A stretch of DNA of 64,000 bases from positions 5,883,001 through 5,947,000 of the forward strand of contig NZ_CP029194.1 of assembly GCF_008642375.1 (NCBI RefSeq). Reading direction: 5' to 3'. Source of the DNA: Streptomyces venezuelae (GTDB taxonomy: Bacteria > Actinomycetota > Actinomycetes > Streptomycetales > Streptomycetaceae). The notes beneath the pieces are model-generated. The model saw only the letters and a list, made by a program, of their open reading frames with translations. It made no database searches and was not told the DNA's origin. Shown here in pieces: positions 36,297 through 47,048 of the stretch (positions are counted from its first letter, which is position 1; every line of letters begins with the position of its first letter). Both the position numbers and the translations under genes were made by a program.

Positions 36297-36313
36297 ATTC
36301 CGTGATTCGGAAT
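36297..36313. promoter_or_regulatory. Perfect palindrome between aquaporin and GNAT genes
   Basis: ATTCCGTGATTCGGAAT: 6-bp arms and a 5-bp centre. It abuts the putative -10 of the aquaporin gene (minus strand 36297-36292) and lies 22 bp from the divergent GNAT start, so a dimeric repressor could control both. Confidence 0.5.
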
Positions 36314-36334
36314 GAAAAAAGAGGGGAGGGGTAG

Positions 36335-36832
36335 GTGCGCGGGTCCGTACGATTCCGAGTCGTGAAGATCGAGAACGTTGACATCCGCCGTGCGGCCGAC
36401 TCCGATGCCGCCGCGGTGGCCGACGTCTGGCTGCGCTCGTACACGGCCGCGCTCCCGAGCGTGCGCCGCGCGCACACGGACGACGAGGTCCGGTACTGGC
36501 TCCGGGAGATCGTCGTGCCGCACCACGAGACATGGGTGGCGACGGTCGAAGGCACGGTCGTCGCCATGATGGTCCTGGACGACGAAGACCTGGACCAGCT
36601 CTACGTCGACCCGCCGTGGCGCGGCCAGGGCATCGGCGACCGGCTCGTGGAGGTGGCCAAGCAGAGCCGTCCGGCCGGGCTGACGCTGTGGACGTTCCAG
36701 GTCAACGCCCCGGCGTGCCGCTTCTACGAACGGCACGGCTTCGTCGCCGCCGAGCGCACCGACGGGCAGCGCAACGAGGAACGCGAGCCGGACGTCCGGT
36801 ACGTGTGGAGTCCGGCGAGGACGGCGGTCTGA
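36335..36832 (+). CDS. GNAT-family N-acetyltransferase
   Basis: A 165-residue acetyl-CoA-dependent transferase. Seen: [43 protein letters not shown] (acetyl-CoA pyrophosphate loop R-G-Q-G-I-G) and [15 protein letters not shown]. The GTG at 36335 is favoured by the GAGGGGAGGGG tract 5 nt upstream; GTG 36362 would remove nine residues. The substrate is unknown. Divergent from the aquaporin gene. Confidence 0.9.
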   Translation: MRGSVRFRVVKIENVDIRRAADSDAAAVADVWLRSYTAALPSVRRAHTDDEVRYWLREIVVPHHETWVATVEGTVVAMMVLDDEDLDQLYVDPPWRGQGIGDRLVEVAKQSRPAGLTLWTFQVNAPACRFYERHGFVAAERTDGQRNEEREPDVRYVWSPARTAV

Positions 36833-36921
36833 CAGCGCCGCGAGCACGCCCGTGAGGTCACGGAAAACAGTCGTGACCCCCGCGCAACGGGCAGGCAACC
36901 TCGCGCCCTCAGGATCGGTGC

Positions 36922-37875
36922 ATGACGGATCCGGACAGCACGTTCGACAGCGCCGCCGGGCTGCTCGGGAGGATCACCGAGCAGCTCGCGGAGCGGCTCG
37001 CCCAGGTGCATCCGGACGGCCGTCGGCAGCGGAAGCACGACGAGGAGGCACGCCCGCCCATGAACGTCCCCACCCTCGCCGGACGGCGCCGCACGAGGCT
37101 CGCCACCGCCGCCCCGGCCATGTCCGCCCCCGCACCCACCCTCGTCGCCGTCGGCCACGGCAGCCGCGACCCCCGCGCCCGGGCCACCCTCGGCCGACTC
37201 CTCGAACGGGTCCGCGAGCTCCGCCCCGGGCTCGACGTGCGCCTCGCCCACATAGAACTGAACGCCCCGCTGCTCGACGACACCCTCGCGGACCTCGCCG
37301 CCGAAGGCCGGGACGCCGTCCTCGTACCCCTGCTCTTCGCCCCCGGCCACCACGTCACCCACGACCTGCCAGCCGCCCTCGCCGCCGTACCCGCCCTCCG
37401 GGCCCGGATCGCCGAGCCGCTCGGCGCGCACCCCCTCCTCGTCGAGGCCCTCGCCGGCCGGCTCACCGAGGCCGGCTGGACCGCCCGGGACGGCGCCTCC
37501 CGCGCCACCGGCGTCGTCCTCGCCTCCGCCGGCTCCCGCGACCCCCGGTCCGGCGCCGAGATCCGCCGGATCGCCGCCCTCCTCGGCGAGCGGCTCGGCG
37601 GGGTCCCCGTCGTCCCCGCCTACGCCTCCGCCGCCGCCCCCACCGTCCTCGACGCCGTCAGCGCCCTCGCCGCCCGGGGCCGCCACCGCGTGGCCGTCGC
37701 CTCCTGCTTCACCGCCCCCGGCCTCTTCGCGACCCGCGCCGCCGCCCACGCCCCCTGGCTCGCCGCCGCCCCGCTCGGCGCCCACCCCGCCCTCGCCCGC
37801 CTGGTCCTCCACCGCTACGAACAGGCCCGCACGGCCCGCACCACCACCCCCGTGCGGGAACTCGCCGCCATCTGA
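36922..37875 (+). CDS. Sirohydrochlorin chelatase (CbiX/SirB-like)
   Basis: Two CbiX half-domains in one 317-residue chain after an N-tail of about 65 residues. Seen: [17 protein letters not shown] with the first metal-site His, [18 protein letters not shown] with the second, and weaker repeats in the C-terminal half ([33 protein letters not shown]). It inserts Fe2+ (sirohaem) or Co2+ (cobalamin) into sirohydrochlorin. Sirohaem is needed by NirB encoded in this window, so iron is a sensible guess. The start could be internal (ATG 37060 or 37120), as the first 45 residues are not family-like. Confidence 0.87.
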   Translation: MTDPDSTFDSAAGLLGRITEQLAERLAQVHPDGRRQRKHDEEARPPMNVPTLAGRRRTRLATAAPAMSAPAPTLVAVGHGSRDPRARATLGRLLERVRELRPGLDVRLAHIELNAPLLDDTLADLAAEGRDAVLVPLLFAPGHHVTHDLPAALAAVPALRARIAEPLGAHPLLVEALAGRLTEAGWTARDGASRATGVVLASAGSRDPRSGAEIRRIAALLGERLGGVPVVPAYASAAAPTVLDAVSALAARGRHRVAVASCFTAPGLFATRAAAHAPWLAAAPLGAHPALARLVLHRYEQARTARTTTPVRELAAI

Positions 37876-37910
37876 GCACTTCTGTCGGTCCCTCCGGTTA
37901 CCGTCGAGGC

Positions 37911-39248
37911 ATGGAAGGCATCGCAGACAGCGCAGACACCAAGGACGGCACGGGCATCACCGACCTCACCGACACTCCCGGCTACGACTCCGCCGCGACC
38001 GAGCGCTGGGCCGCCGAGCCCGACAAACGCCCCGGCCGCACCGCCTTCCAGCGCGACCGCGCCCGCGTGCTGCACTCCGCCGCACTGCGCAGGCTCGCCG
38101 GCAAGACCCAGGTCGTCACCCCCGGCACCCGCAGCCACGCCTGGGACGCCAGCCCCCGCACCCGGCTCACCCACTCCCTGGAGTGCGCCCAGGTCGGCCG
38201 CGAGCTCGGCGCCGCCCTCGGCTGCGACCCCGACCTCGTCGAGGCCGCCTGCCTCTCCCACGACATGGGCCACCCGCCCTTCGGGCACAACGGCGAGCAG
38301 GCGCTCAACGACGTCGCCAAGGACTGCGGCGGCTTCGAGGGCAACGCCCAGTCGCTCCGCCTCCTCACCCGCATCGAGCCCAAGCGCTTCGTGAAGGACG
38401 CCGACGGGGAGCTCGTCAGCGTCGGCCTCAACCTCACCCGCGCCGCCCTCGACGCCGCCACCAAGTACCCCTGGCCGCGCGCCGGCCACCCCACCGACCC
38501 CGGCTCGCCCAAGTTCGGCGTGTACGAGGACGACCTCCCCGTCTTCGAATGGATCCGGGAGGGCGCCCCCACCCACCGCAAGTGCTTCGAGGCCCAGGTC
38601 ATGGACTGGTCCGACGACGTGGCCTACTCGGTCCACGACTTCGAGGACGGCCTGCACGCCGGACACATCGACCCCAACATGCTGTTCGCCGAGCCCGAGC
38701 GCGCCGACATCTGGACCGTCGCCATCGGGCGGTACGTTCCCGAGGACACCGACCCGCAGGAGCTCGCCGAAGCCCTCGACCGGCTCGTCGACCAGGAGTG
38801 GTGGCCCCACGGCTACGACGGCTCGGCCGTCGCCCAGGCCCGCCTCAAGGACGCCACCAGCCAGCTCATCGGCCGCTTCTGCCTCGCCGCCGAGAGCGCC
38901 ACCCGCGAGGCCTTCGGATCAGGACCCCTCACCCGCTACGGCGTCGAGCTCGTCGTCCCCCGCGGCACGCGCAACGAATGCGCCGTCCTCAAGGCCGTCG
39001 CCGACCGGTACGTCATGCAGCGCGCCGAGCAGGAGGTCCTCCGCGCCGACCAGCGCGTCGTCGTCGCCGAGCTCGCCGAGGCCCTCGTCGCCCGCGCCCC
39101 CGACGGCCTCGAACCGCAGTTCCGCGCCGCCTTCGACGCCGCGCGCGACGACCGGGCCCGCAAGCGCGTCATCGTCGACCAGATCGCCAACCTCACCGAC
39201 GCCTCCGCCCGGGCCCTCCACCACCGGCTCCGCCCCCACCACGCGTAG
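37911..39248 (+). CDS. dgt: Deoxyguanosinetriphosphate triphosphohydrolase-like protein
   Basis: A 445-residue HD-domain enzyme that hydrolyses dNTPs to nucleoside and triphosphate. Seen: [21 protein letters not shown], metal ligands H...HD in [14 protein letters not shown] and [17 protein letters not shown], then [14 protein letters not shown]. It belongs to the actinobacterial Dgt type-2 group. TACCGT about 7 nt upstream of the ATG suggests a leaderless mRNA. In Streptomyces it lies upstream of dnaG, consistent with a DNA-replication neighbourhood. Confidence 0.94.
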   Translation: MEGIADSADTKDGTGITDLTDTPGYDSAATERWAAEPDKRPGRTAFQRDRARVLHSAALRRLAGKTQVVTPGTRSHAWDASPRTRLTHSLECAQVGRELGAALGCDPDLVEAACLSHDMGHPPFGHNGEQALNDVAKDCGGFEGNAQSLRLLTRIEPKRFVKDADGELVSVGLNLTRAALDAATKYPWPRAGHPTDPGSPKFGVYEDDLPVFEWIREGAPTHRKCFEAQVMDWSDDVAYSVHDFEDGLHAGHIDPNMLFAEPERADIWTVAIGRYVPEDTDPQELAEALDRLVDQEWWPHGYDGSAVAQARLKDATSQLIGRFCLAAESATREAFGSGPLTRYGVELVVPRGTRNECAVLKAVADRYVMQRAEQEVLRADQRVVVAELAEALVARAPDGLEPQFRAAFDAARDDRARKRVIVDQIANLTDASARALHHRLRPHHA

Positions 39249-39380
39249 GGAGTGTCTCGCCGGGTCCTCTTCCGTCACCCGGCTCCGTGCGGGACGCTCG
39301 CATGCACGCCCCGAGGCGGTACGGCCGGACGAACGCCGGGGGGCGTAGGTTGGAACCGGTCGCAACGAGGAGGAATCGAC

Positions 39381-40643
39381 GTGGTCGACGCAGATCAGAC
39401 CTTTGTCATCGTCGGCGGAGGACTGGCAGGGGCCAAGGCGGCGGAGACACTGCGCTCCGAGGGGTTCAACGGCCGGGTGATCCTCATCGGCGACGAGCGC
39501 GACCACCCCTACGAGCGCCCACCCCTCTCCAAGGGCTACCTCACGGGTGCCAAGGAGCGGGACTCGGTCTTCGTCCACGAGGCCGCCTGGTACGCGGCGC
39601 ACGACATCGAGCTCCACCTCAACCAGTCCGTCACCGCCGTCGACCGCGAGGCCCGCACGGTCCGCCTCGGCGACGGCACCGTCATCCGCTACGACAAGCT
39701 GCTCCTCGCCACCGGCGCCGAGCCGCGCCGCCTCGACGTCCCCGGCACCGAACTCGCCGGCGTCCACCACCTGCGCCGGCTCGCCCACGCCGACCGGCTC
39801 CGCCAGGTCCTCGCCTCCCTCGGCCGGGACAACGGCCACCTGGTGATCGCCGGCGCCGGCTGGATCGGCCTGGAGGTCGCCGCCGCAGCCCGCGGCTACG
39901 GCGCCGAGGTCACCGTCGTCGAGTACGAGCCCACCCCGCTCCACCGCGTCCTCGGCCCCGAGCTCGGCCAGCTCTTCGCCGACCTCCACAGCGACCACGG
40001 CGTCCGCTTCCACTTCGGTGTGAAGCTCACCGAGATCGTCGGCCAGGACGGCATGGTCCTCGCCGTCCGCACCGACGACGGTGAGGAGCACCCCGCGCAC
40101 GCCGTGCTCGCCGCGATCGGCGCCGCGCCCCGTACCGCCCTCGCCGAGAACTCGGGGCTCGCCCTCGTCGACCGGGCCGATGGCGGCGGCATCGCCGTCG
40201 ACGAGTCGCTGCGCACCTCCGACCCCGACATCTACGCCGCGGGGGACGTGGCCGCCGCCCACCACCCGTCGCTCCACACCCGGCTCCGCGTCGAGCACTG
40301 GGCCAACGCCCTCAACGGCGGCCCGGCCGCCGCCCGCGCCATGCTCGGGCAGCTCGTCTCCTACGACCGGGTGCCCTACTTCTTCTCCGACCAGTACGAC
40401 CTGGGCATGGAGTACTCCGGCTGGGCGCCCCCCGGCACCTATGACCAGGTCGTGGTCCGCGGCGACACCGGCAAGCGCGAGTTCATCGCCTTCTGGCTGA
40501 AGGAGGGCCGGGTCCTCGCGGGCATGAACGTGAATGTGTGGGACGTCACAGAGCCGATCCAGCAGCTCATCCGTTCCCGGGCGGCCGTGGACCCCCAGGC
40601 CCTCGCCGACCCCTCCGTACCCCTGGAGAGCCTGGTCGGGTAA
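39381..40643 (+). CDS. FAD-dependent ferredoxin reductase-like oxidoreductase
   Basis: A 420-residue pyridine-nucleotide reductase of the rubredoxin/ferredoxin reductase type. Seen: [18 protein letters not shown] (FAD), [35 protein letters not shown] (NAD), [13 protein letters not shown], and a C-terminal domain with [17 protein letters not shown]. The GTG at 39381 is fixed by GAGGAGGA 6 nt upstream; longer frames have no support. It probably reduces ferredoxins for P450s or other oxygenases; the partner is unknown. Confidence 0.92.
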   Translation: MVDADQTFVIVGGGLAGAKAAETLRSEGFNGRVILIGDERDHPYERPPLSKGYLTGAKERDSVFVHEAAWYAAHDIELHLNQSVTAVDREARTVRLGDGTVIRYDKLLLATGAEPRRLDVPGTELAGVHHLRRLAHADRLRQVLASLGRDNGHLVIAGAGWIGLEVAAAARGYGAEVTVVEYEPTPLHRVLGPELGQLFADLHSDHGVRFHFGVKLTEIVGQDGMVLAVRTDDGEEHPAHAVLAAIGAAPRTALAENSGLALVDRADGGGIAVDESLRTSDPDIYAAGDVAAAHHPSLHTRLRVEHWANALNGGPAAARAMLGQLVSYDRVPYFFSDQYDLGMEYSGWAPPGTYDQVVVRGDTGKREFIAFWLKEGRVLAGMNVNVWDVTEPIQQLIRSRAAVDPQALADPSVPLESLVG

Positions 40644-40708
40644 CCCGCCCGCCCCCGACGCCGACATTCCCCCGGGGGGCGACCCCCGGATCCCCGTACA
40701 CTTCATGC

Positions 40709-42601
40709 GTGGCAGGCAGGATCAACGAAGACGACGTGAAGGCGGTACGGGACGCGGTCCCGATCGACGCCGTCGTGTCCGAGTACCTCCAGCTGCGCAA
40801 CGCGGGCGGCGGAAACCTCAAAGGCCTCTGCCCCTTCCACGACGAGAAGTCGCCCTCCTTCCAGGTCAGCCCCAGCAAGGGACTGTTCCACTGCTTCGGC
40901 TGCCAGGAGGGCGGCGACACCATCGCCTTCGTGATGAAGATCGACCACCTCTCCTTCTCGGAGACGGTCGAGCGACTCGCCGCGAAGGCGGGCATCACCC
41001 TGCGGTACGAGGAAGGCGGCTACAACCCCGGCCACCAGCGCGGGGAGCGCATCCGCCTGGTCGAGGCGCACAAGGTCGCCACCCAGTTCTACATCGACCA
41101 ACTCGACTCGCCCGAGGCCGAGATCGGCCGCAAGTTCCTCGCCGAGCGCGGCTTCGACCAGGCCGCCGCCGCCCACTTCGGCGTCGGCTACTCGCCGGCC
41201 GGCTGGGACCACCTCACCCGCTTCCTGCGCGGCAAGGGCTTCTCCGACAAGGAACTGATCCTCTCCGGCCTCTCCCAGGACGGCCGCCGCGGCCCCATCG
41301 ACCGCTTCCGCGGCCGCCTCATGTGGCCCATCAGGGACGTCGGCGGCGACGTCGTCGGCTTCGGCGCGCGCAAGCTCCGCGACGACGACAACGGCCCCAA
41401 GTACCTCAACACGCCCGAGACGCCGATCTACAAGAAGTCCCAGGTGCTCTACGGCATCGACCTGGCCAAGAAGGACATCGCCAAGGTCAGCCGGGCCGTC
41501 GTCGTCGAGGGCTACACCGACGTCATGGCCTGCCACCTCGCCGGCGTCACCACCGCCATCGCCACCTGCGGCACCGCCTTCGGCGGCGACCACATCAAGA
41601 TCCTCCGCCGCCTCCTGATGGACAACGGCTCGGCCCGCGTCATCTTCACCTTCGACGGCGACGCCGCCGGCCAGAAGGCCGCCCTGCGCGCCTTCGAGGA
41701 CGACCAGAAGTTCGCCGCCGAGACGTACATCGCCATCGCCCCCGACGGCATGGACCCCTGCGAGCTGCGGCTCGCCAAGGGCGACGCGGCCGTCGCCGAA
41801 CTCGCCGAGCCGCGTACCCCGCTCTTCGAGTTCGCGCTCCGCCAGATCGTGAAGCGGTACGACCTGGAGACCCCGGCCGGCCGCGCCGCCGCACTCGACG
41901 AGGCCGCCCCCGTCGTCGCCCGCATCAAGAACATCGGCGCCCAGCACGAGGTCGCCGTCCAGCTCGCCGGCATGCTCGGCATCCTCGACACCCAGTTCGT
42001 CGTCAAGCGCGTCGCCCAGCTCGCCCGCTGGGCCCGCGACCGCGGCGGCAAGGGCCCCGCGCAGCAGCAGCCCGCGCAGCGCGGCTACGACACCCCGGCC
42101 CCGTCGGCCGCACCCTCCGGGCCCGCGCTCAACCTGCGCAGCCCCGCCCACCGCACCGAGCGCGAGCTCCTCAAGCTCGCCCTCCAGCGCCCCGAACTGG
42201 TCTCGCCGGCCTTCGACGCGTACGGCATCGACGAGTTCACCGCCCCGCCCTACGCGGCCGTCCGCCAGTGCGTCCAGGACGCCGGCGGCGCCACCGGCGC
42301 ACCCTCCGACTACCTCGACACCGTCCGCGAGGCCGCCCCCAACGACACCGTCCGCGCCCTCGTCACCGAACTCGCCGTCGAGACGATCTTCGCCAAGACG
42401 ATCGACGAGGTCTACGCCGGCGCCCAGCTCGTCCAGGTCCGGCTCCGCGCCGTCGACCGCCGCATCCGCGACGTCCAGGGCACCCTGGCCCGGCTCGGCG
42501 CCCACGGCGACCCGGAACAGCTCGCGGCCGTGCAGAACGAACTGTGGGTGCTCACCCAGTACGGCCAGTCCCTGCGGAACAACGGCGCCGACGCACTCTG
42601 A
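40709..42601 (+). CDS. dnaG: DNA primase
   Basis: Synthesises RNA primers at replication forks; 630 residues. Seen: an N-terminal zinc finger CPFH(DEKSPSFQV)...HCFGC, RNA polymerase-like core with [19 protein letters not shown] motifs [11 protein letters not shown] (Glu) and [13 protein letters not shown] (DxD), and a C-terminal DnaB-interaction region after a Pro/Ala/Gln linker around residue 450. A TACACT -10 ending 7 nt before the GTG implies a leaderless mRNA. It precedes a sigma factor gene, like the dnaG-rpoD order in other bacteria. Confidence 0.96.
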   Translation: MAGRINEDDVKAVRDAVPIDAVVSEYLQLRNAGGGNLKGLCPFHDEKSPSFQVSPSKGLFHCFGCQEGGDTIAFVMKIDHLSFSETVERLAAKAGITLRYEEGGYNPGHQRGERIRLVEAHKVATQFYIDQLDSPEAEIGRKFLAERGFDQAAAAHFGVGYSPAGWDHLTRFLRGKGFSDKELILSGLSQDGRRGPIDRFRGRLMWPIRDVGGDVVGFGARKLRDDDNGPKYLNTPETPIYKKSQVLYGIDLAKKDIAKVSRAVVVEGYTDVMACHLAGVTTAIATCGTAFGGDHIKILRRLLMDNGSARVIFTFDGDAAGQKAALRAFEDDQKFAAETYIAIAPDGMDPCELRLAKGDAAVAELAEPRTPLFEFALRQIVKRYDLETPAGRAAALDEAAPVVARIKNIGAQHEVAVQLAGMLGILDTQFVVKRVAQLARWARDRGGKGPAQQQPAQRGYDTPAPSAAPSGPALNLRSPAHRTERELLKLALQRPELVSPAFDAYGIDEFTAPPYAAVRQCVQDAGGATGAPSDYLDTVREAAPNDTVRALVTELAVETIFAKTIDEVYAGAQLVQVRLRAVDRRIRDVQGTLARLGAHGDPEQLAAVQNELWVLTQYGQSLRNNGADAL

Positions 42602-42714
42602 CCGTCGGTCACGGTCCGGACTCAAAAAGTCACCGCACGCCCCTCGTGGCGGCGATGTGTCGTACCCCACACTGGATGACGGTGCCGTTCCGCCCCTCCT
42701 GGAGGTCGCCCGCC

Positions 42715-43728
42715 GTGCAGACCGAGATCCAGACCACCGAACAGGACGAGCCGGCCGGACTCCCCGAGGCCCCGGAGGTCCCGCCGCAGCGCCGCCGCAC
42801 CGACCTCGGCGGCAACGGACCCTCCTCCGACCTGTTCCGCCAGTACCTCCGGGAGATCGGCCGCATCCCGCTCCTCAGCGCCGAGGAGGAGGTCGAACTG
42901 GCCCGGCGCGTCGAGGCCGGACTCTTCGCCGAGGAGAAACTCGCCACCACCCCCGACCTCGACAGCCGCCTCGCGAGCGACCTGGACCGGCTCGTGGTCC
43001 TCGGCCGCATCGCCAAGCGCAAGCTCATCGAGGCCAACCTCCGCCTCGTCGTCTCCGTCGCCAAACGGTACGTCGGCCGCGGCCTCACCATGCTCGACCT
43101 CGTCCAGGAGGGGAACCTCGGCCTCATCCGGGCCGTCGAGAAGTTCGACTACGCGCGCGGCTACAAGTTCTCCACGTACGCGACCTGGTGGATCCGCCAG
43201 GCCATGTCCCGGGCCCTCGCCGACCAGGCCCGGACCATCCGCGTCCCCGTCCACGTCGTCGAACTCATCAACCGGGTCATCCGCGTCCAGCGCCGCATGC
43301 TCCAGGAGCGGGGCTACGAACCCACCGCCGAAGAGGTCGCCGCCCAGCTCGACCTGGCCCCCGAACGGGTCGGCGAGGTCCTCCGCCTCGCCCAGGAACC
43401 GGTCTCCCTGCACGCCCCCGTCGGCGAGGAGGAGGACGTCGCGCTCGGCGACCTCATCGAGGACGGCGACGCCGCCTCACCCGTCGAGTCCGCCGCCTTC
43501 CTGCTGCTCCGCCGCCACCTGGAGGACGTGCTCTCCACCCTCGGCGAGCGAGAACGGAAGGTCGTCCAGCTCCGCTACGGCCTCGACGACGGCAGGCCCC
43601 GCACCCTGGAGGAGATAGGACGGATCTTCGGCGTGACGCGCGAACGCATCCGCCAGATCGAGTCCAAGACCCTCAACAAACTGCGGGACCACGCCTACGC
43701 GGACCAGCTGCGCGGCTATCTGGACTAG
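42715..43728 (+). CDS. hrdA: RpoD-family (group 2) sigma factor, HrdA-like
   Basis: A 337-residue sigma-70-family RNA polymerase subunit. Seen: region 1.2 ([22 protein letters not shown]), region 2 ([44 protein letters not shown]), region 3 and region 4 with the DNA-binding HTH ([29 protein letters not shown]). It lacks the long acidic N-terminus of the principal HrdB, and its position after dnaG matches hrdA as I remember it in S. coelicolor; the paralogue name is therefore inferred. GGAGGT 8 nt upstream of the GTG decides the start. Its stop codon is inside the palindromic terminator. Confidence 0.85.
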   Translation: MQTEIQTTEQDEPAGLPEAPEVPPQRRRTDLGGNGPSSDLFRQYLREIGRIPLLSAEEEVELARRVEAGLFAEEKLATTPDLDSRLASDLDRLVVLGRIAKRKLIEANLRLVVSVAKRYVGRGLTMLDLVQEGNLGLIRAVEKFDYARGYKFSTYATWWIRQAMSRALADQARTIRVPVHVVELINRVIRVQRRMLQERGYEPTAEEVAAQLDLAPERVGEVLRLAQEPVSLHAPVGEEEDVALGDLIEDGDAASPVESAAFLLLRRHLEDVLSTLGERERKVVQLRYGLDDGRPRTLEEIGRIFGVTRERIRQIESKTLNKLRDHAYADQLRGYLD

Positions 43729-43755
43729 GGCCTGTCCGCCGGACAGGCCCTAGTC
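43723..43755. terminator. 33-bp perfect palindrome shared by two convergent genes
   Basis: GACTAGGGCCTGTCC-GCC-GGACAGGCCCTAGTC. It contains the stop codons of both the sigma factor gene (43726-43728) and the TerD gene (43750-43752). Its arms match both ends of the MITE-like element at 32513-32675, so it may be a deletion derivative that now serves as a bidirectional terminator. Confidence 0.8.
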
Positions 43756-45048
43756 GATCTCCCGCACCGTGAGCGTCCACGGTCCGTCCGCACTGAAGAG
43801 CAGCAGCAGCGGCCCCGGCGGGATCGGGACGGTGTGCACCAGCGGACCGGTGGCATTCATGATCAGGTCGGGGTGGGTCAGGAGAGTCGTGCGCCCGGCG
43901 ACCTCGTGGCACCACATGCCGACGTACCCGCTGCCGTCCTCCTTGCCTTCGAAGTGCACCCGGAGGTCGGCCGCGCCGCCCGTGAACAGCAGGGCCTCGG
44001 GGCCGTACCCGCGCAGCGTGCCCGTCAGACGCCGGGCGGCGGCGATGGGGCTCACGCGCAGGGCCCAGCGGTTGCGCGCATCGACGCGCAGCCGCAGAGA
44101 GCGGTCCCCGGGGGCCCGGATGACCGAACTCCCCGTGAAGTGCGGGAGGGTGGTGTTGAAGACGTGGTCGTCGTCCTTGTTGAACTTGTTCAGCGGAAAG
44201 ACGCCGAAATAGCCCTTGCCCTCGTGCGCGGCCTCGACCAGGACGGGACCGGGCGGGACGCGGCCGTCCGCGGTGACCACCCCGCCGCCCTTGCCGGAGG
44301 CCGTGAAGGGCTCGAAGAGCGGCCCGAACTCCCAGCCCTCGACGAGCTCGTACGGCCGCTCGACGGGCGGGTACGCGCTGGGGACGGGCGACGGTGCGGG
44401 GACGGGCCACGGTGTGGGGACGGGCGCGGTGGTGGGGGCGGGCGACGCCGTCGGGGCGGGCGTGCGGCCTGCTTCCCCGGCCTTTCGGGCGGGCGCGATT
44501 GGGGCCGCGAGTGCCTGCCACGGCGACTGGGCCAGTGACCGACTCGGCGTCTGGCCCGGCGCCTTGGCCACGCCGGTCAGCGGGACGGGCCCGTTGGCAG
44601 GAGCCGCGACCGGCTGCTCCGCTTCCTTCTCGGCCTCGACCTCGACCCCGTACGCCGTGACGAGCTCCGCGAGCCCGGACGCGTACCCCTTGCCGATCCC
44701 GGTGAACTTCCAGCCGCCCGACTCGCGGAAGAACTCGCCGTACACGACGGCCTCCGCGTCGTCCGGACGCGCGATCAGCCAGGCGACGACCACTGCCCTG
44801 TCCGGGGCCATGGCGGCCAGCGAGCCGGACGTCGCCGGACCGGCGATCACGATGCGCTCGACCTCGGGCTCCACCTCGTGCAGCGCGAGGACCAGCGACT
44901 TCTCCTTGTGCCGTACCGCGCCGGACGGGTGAACGGGCTGCCCCTCGAAGACCATGTCCGCGTCTCCGCGGACCCGGCCGTCCGCGCCGAGCAGCAGCGC
45001 CGCCATGTCGGCCTTTCCGGTGCCGACCAACAGGGTGACCGAAGGCAC
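43750..45048 (-). CDS. TerD-family protein with C-terminal beta-sandwich domain
   Basis: About 432 residues. The N-terminal ~150 residues are a TerD/TerZ domain (VTLLVGTGKADMAALLLGADGRVRGDADMVFEG, HEVEPEVERIVIAG, YGEFFRESGGWKFTGIGKGYASGLAEL). A repetitive Ala/Pro/Thr linker (about residues 150-235) joins a C-terminal all-beta domain seen in other Streptomyces TerD fusions. Ter proteins bind calcium and are linked to tellurite and general stress responses; the exact role is unknown. The GTG at 45048 is chosen to begin directly at the domain, with no good ribosome site. Cytosolic. Confidence 0.88.
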   Translation of the reverse strand: MPSVTLLVGTGKADMAALLLGADGRVRGDADMVFEGQPVHPSGAVRHKEKSLVLALHEVEPEVERIVIAGPATSGSLAAMAPDRAVVVAWLIARPDDAEAVVYGEFFRESGGWKFTGIGKGYASGLAELVTAYGVEVEAEKEAEQPVAAPANGPVPLTGVAKAPGQTPSRSLAQSPWQALAAPIAPARKAGEAGRTPAPTASPAPTTAPVPTPWPVPAPSPVPSAYPPVERPYELVEGWEFGPLFEPFTASGKGGGVVTADGRVPPGPVLVEAAHEGKGYFGVFPLNKFNKDDDHVFNTTLPHFTGSSVIRAPGDRSLRLRVDARNRWALRVSPIAAARRLTGTLRGYGPEALLFTGGAADLRVHFEGKEDGSGYVGMWCHEVAGRTTLLTHPDLIMNATGPLVHTVPIPPGPLLLLFSADGPWTLTVREID

Positions 45049-45064
45049 CCAGGAACTCTCGGTT

Positions 45065-45103
45065 GTGTGACCCGTGCCGCACATCATGCGGCACGGGTCA
45101 CAC
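45065..45103. terminator. Strong terminator hairpin after the second ABC pair
   Basis: A perfect 17-bp stem (GTGTGACCCGTGCCGCA and complement) with a 5-nt loop, 16 nt beyond the stop of the ABC gene at 45120. It isolates that operon from the TerD gene downstream. Confidence 0.85.
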
Positions 45104-45119
45104 CGCGGTCAGGGCCGGG

Positions 45120-47048
45120 TCAGTCGACCTCGGCCACCGCCTGCGCGAACTGCGCCGCGTACAGCCGGGCATAGGCCCCGCCGGACAGCAACAGCTCCTC
45201 GTGCGTGCCCTGTTCGACGATCGAGCCGCTCTCCATCACCAGGATCACGTCCGCGTCCCGGATCGTGGAGAGCCGGTGCGCGATCACGAACGACGTACGC
45301 CCGTGGGCCAGTCGGGCCATCGCCTTCTGGATCAGCACCTCGGTGCGGGTGTCGACCGAGCTGGTGGCCTCGTCGAGGACCAGGATCACCGGATCGGACA
45401 GGAACGCCCGGGCGATGGTGATCAGCTGCTTCTCGCCCGCGCTGACCCCGGCCCCGTCGTCGTCGATGACCGTGTCGTACCCCTCGGGGAGCGTACGGAC
45501 GAAGCGGTCGGCGTGCGCGGCCCGCGCCGCCTCCTCGATCTCCTCCCGGGTCACCTTCCGCGTCGTGCCGTAGGCGATGTTGTCCGCGATGGTGCCGCCG
45601 AAGAGCCAGGTGTCCTGGAGGACCATGCCGATGCCCTTCCGCAGGTCCTCGCGGGACATCTTCGCGATGTCCGTCCCGTCCAGCGTGATCCGGCCGCCCG
45701 TGACCTCGTAGAACCGCATCAGCAGGTTCACCAGGGTCGTCTTGCCGGCGCCCGTCGGGCCGACGATCGCGACCGTCTGGCCCGGCTCCACCGTGAGCGA
45801 CAGGTCCTCGATGAGCGGCTTGTCCGCCTCGTAGCGGAAGGACACGCCCTCCAGGGCGACCTTGCCCTTGAGGTCCGCCGGGTGCTCGCTCCTCGGGGCG
45901 TCCGGCTCCTGCTCCTCCGCGTCGAGGAGTTCGAAGATCCGCTCCGCCGAGGCCACGCCCGACTGCACCAGGTTCGCCATCGACGCGACCTGCGTCAGCG
46001 GCATCGAGAACTGGCGCGAGTACTGGATGAAGGCCTGTACGTCACCGATGGAGAGCGTGCCGCTCGCCACCCGCAGACCGCCGACGACGGCCACCAGGAC
46101 GTAGTTGATGTTCGAGACGAAGAACATCACCGGCTGCATCACACCGCTGTTGAACTGCGCCTTGAAGCCGGCCTCGTACAGCGCCTCGTTCTGCTCGCGG
46201 AAGTCCTTCGCGGACTCCTCCTGCCGGCCGAAGACCTTCACCAGGTTGTGCCCGGTGTACATCTCCTCGACGTGCGCGTTGAGCGTGCCCGTGGACTTCC
46301 ACTGCTGTACGAAGTGCGGCTGCGAGCGCTTGCCGATCTTCGCCGCGACGAAGACCGACACCGGCACCGTCACCAGGGCCACCAGGGCGAGCAGCGGCGA
46401 GATCCAGAACATCATCGCGAGGACGCCGACGATCGTGAGCAGCGAGTTGATCAGCTGGCCCATCGACTGCTGGAGCGTCTGCGAGATGTTGTCGATGTCG
46501 TTGGTCGCCCGGGACAGCACCTCGCCGCGCTTCGCCTTGTCGAAGTACGACAGCGGCAGCCGCGCCAGCTTCGTCTGGACGTCCTCCCGCATGCGGAAGA
46601 CCGTCCGGTTGATCACCTTGATCGACAGGCGGGTGGAGACCAGCATCAGCAGGCCCGCCGCCACGTAGATCGCGAGGACCCACAGCAGGACCTCGCCGAC
46701 CTCGCCGAAGTCGATGCCCTGCCCGGGGGTGAAGTCGACCCCGGACAGCATGTCGGCCATGCCGGAGTCGCCCGCCGCGCGGAGCCCCGCGATCGCGTCC
46801 GCCTTCGAGGAGGCCTCGGCCGTCTGCCGCCCGACGACACCCGCGAAGACGAGGTCGGTCGCCTTGCCGAGGATCTTCGGCCCGACCACGGAGGCCGCCA
46901 CCGACAGCACCATCGCGAGCAGCATCACCCAGAGCGTGGCGCGCTCGGGCGCCAGCTGCTTGACCAGCCGCTTGCCCGAGCCCTTGAAGTCCATCGACCG
47001 CTGGTCGGGGCCGCCACCGGCCATCATGCGTCCGCCAGGACCGGCCAT
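45120..47048 (-). CDS. ABC exporter half-transporter, canonical-site subunit (second pair)
   Basis: A 642-residue fused TM-NBD protein. N-tail MAGPGGRMMAGGG, TM domain with a long loop rich in Gly/Asp after TM1, LARLPLSYFDKAKRGEVLSRATNDIDN, Walker A GPTGAGKTT, signature VSAGEKQ, Walker B LVLDEATSSVD with Glu. It is a clear paralogue of the protein encoded at 29839-31781. It overlaps the upstream subunit by one base (TGATG). The partner carries the degenerate site. Substrate unknown; I recall these as SCO2463/SCO2464-type exporters. Confidence 0.93.
   Translation of the reverse strand: MAGPGGRMMAGGGPDQRSMDFKGSGKRLVKQLAPERATLWVMLLAMVLSVAASVVGPKILGKATDLVFAGVVGRQTAEASSKADAIAGLRAAGDSGMADMLSGVDFTPGQGIDFGEVGEVLLWVLAIYVAAGLLMLVSTRLSIKVINRTVFRMREDVQTKLARLPLSYFDKAKRGEVLSRATNDIDNISQTLQQSMGQLINSLLTIVGVLAMMFWISPLLALVALVTVPVSVFVAAKIGKRSQPHFVQQWKSTGTLNAHVEEMYTGHNLVKVFGRQEESAKDFREQNEALYEAGFKAQFNSGVMQPVMFFVSNINYVLVAVVGGLRVASGTLSIGDVQAFIQYSRQFSMPLTQVASMANLVQSGVASAERIFELLDAEEQEPDAPRSEHPADLKGKVALEGVSFRYEADKPLIEDLSLTVEPGQTVAIVGPTGAGKTTLVNLLMRFYEVTGGRITLDGTDIAKMSREDLRKGIGMVLQDTWLFGGTIADNIAYGTTRKVTREEIEEAARAAHADRFVRTLPEGYDTVIDDDGAGVSAGEKQLITIARAFLSDPVILVLDEATSSVDTRTEVLIQKAMARLAHGRTSFVIAHRLSTIRDADVILVMESGSIVEQGTHEELLLSGGAYARLYAAQFAQAVAEVD

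Noticed and set aside
36857-36877. GTCAC...GTGAC dyad upstream of the sirohydrochlorin chelatase as a GlnR box
   Set aside because: The pentamers are 16 bp apart, not in 11-bp phase, and no GAAAC is correctly placed.
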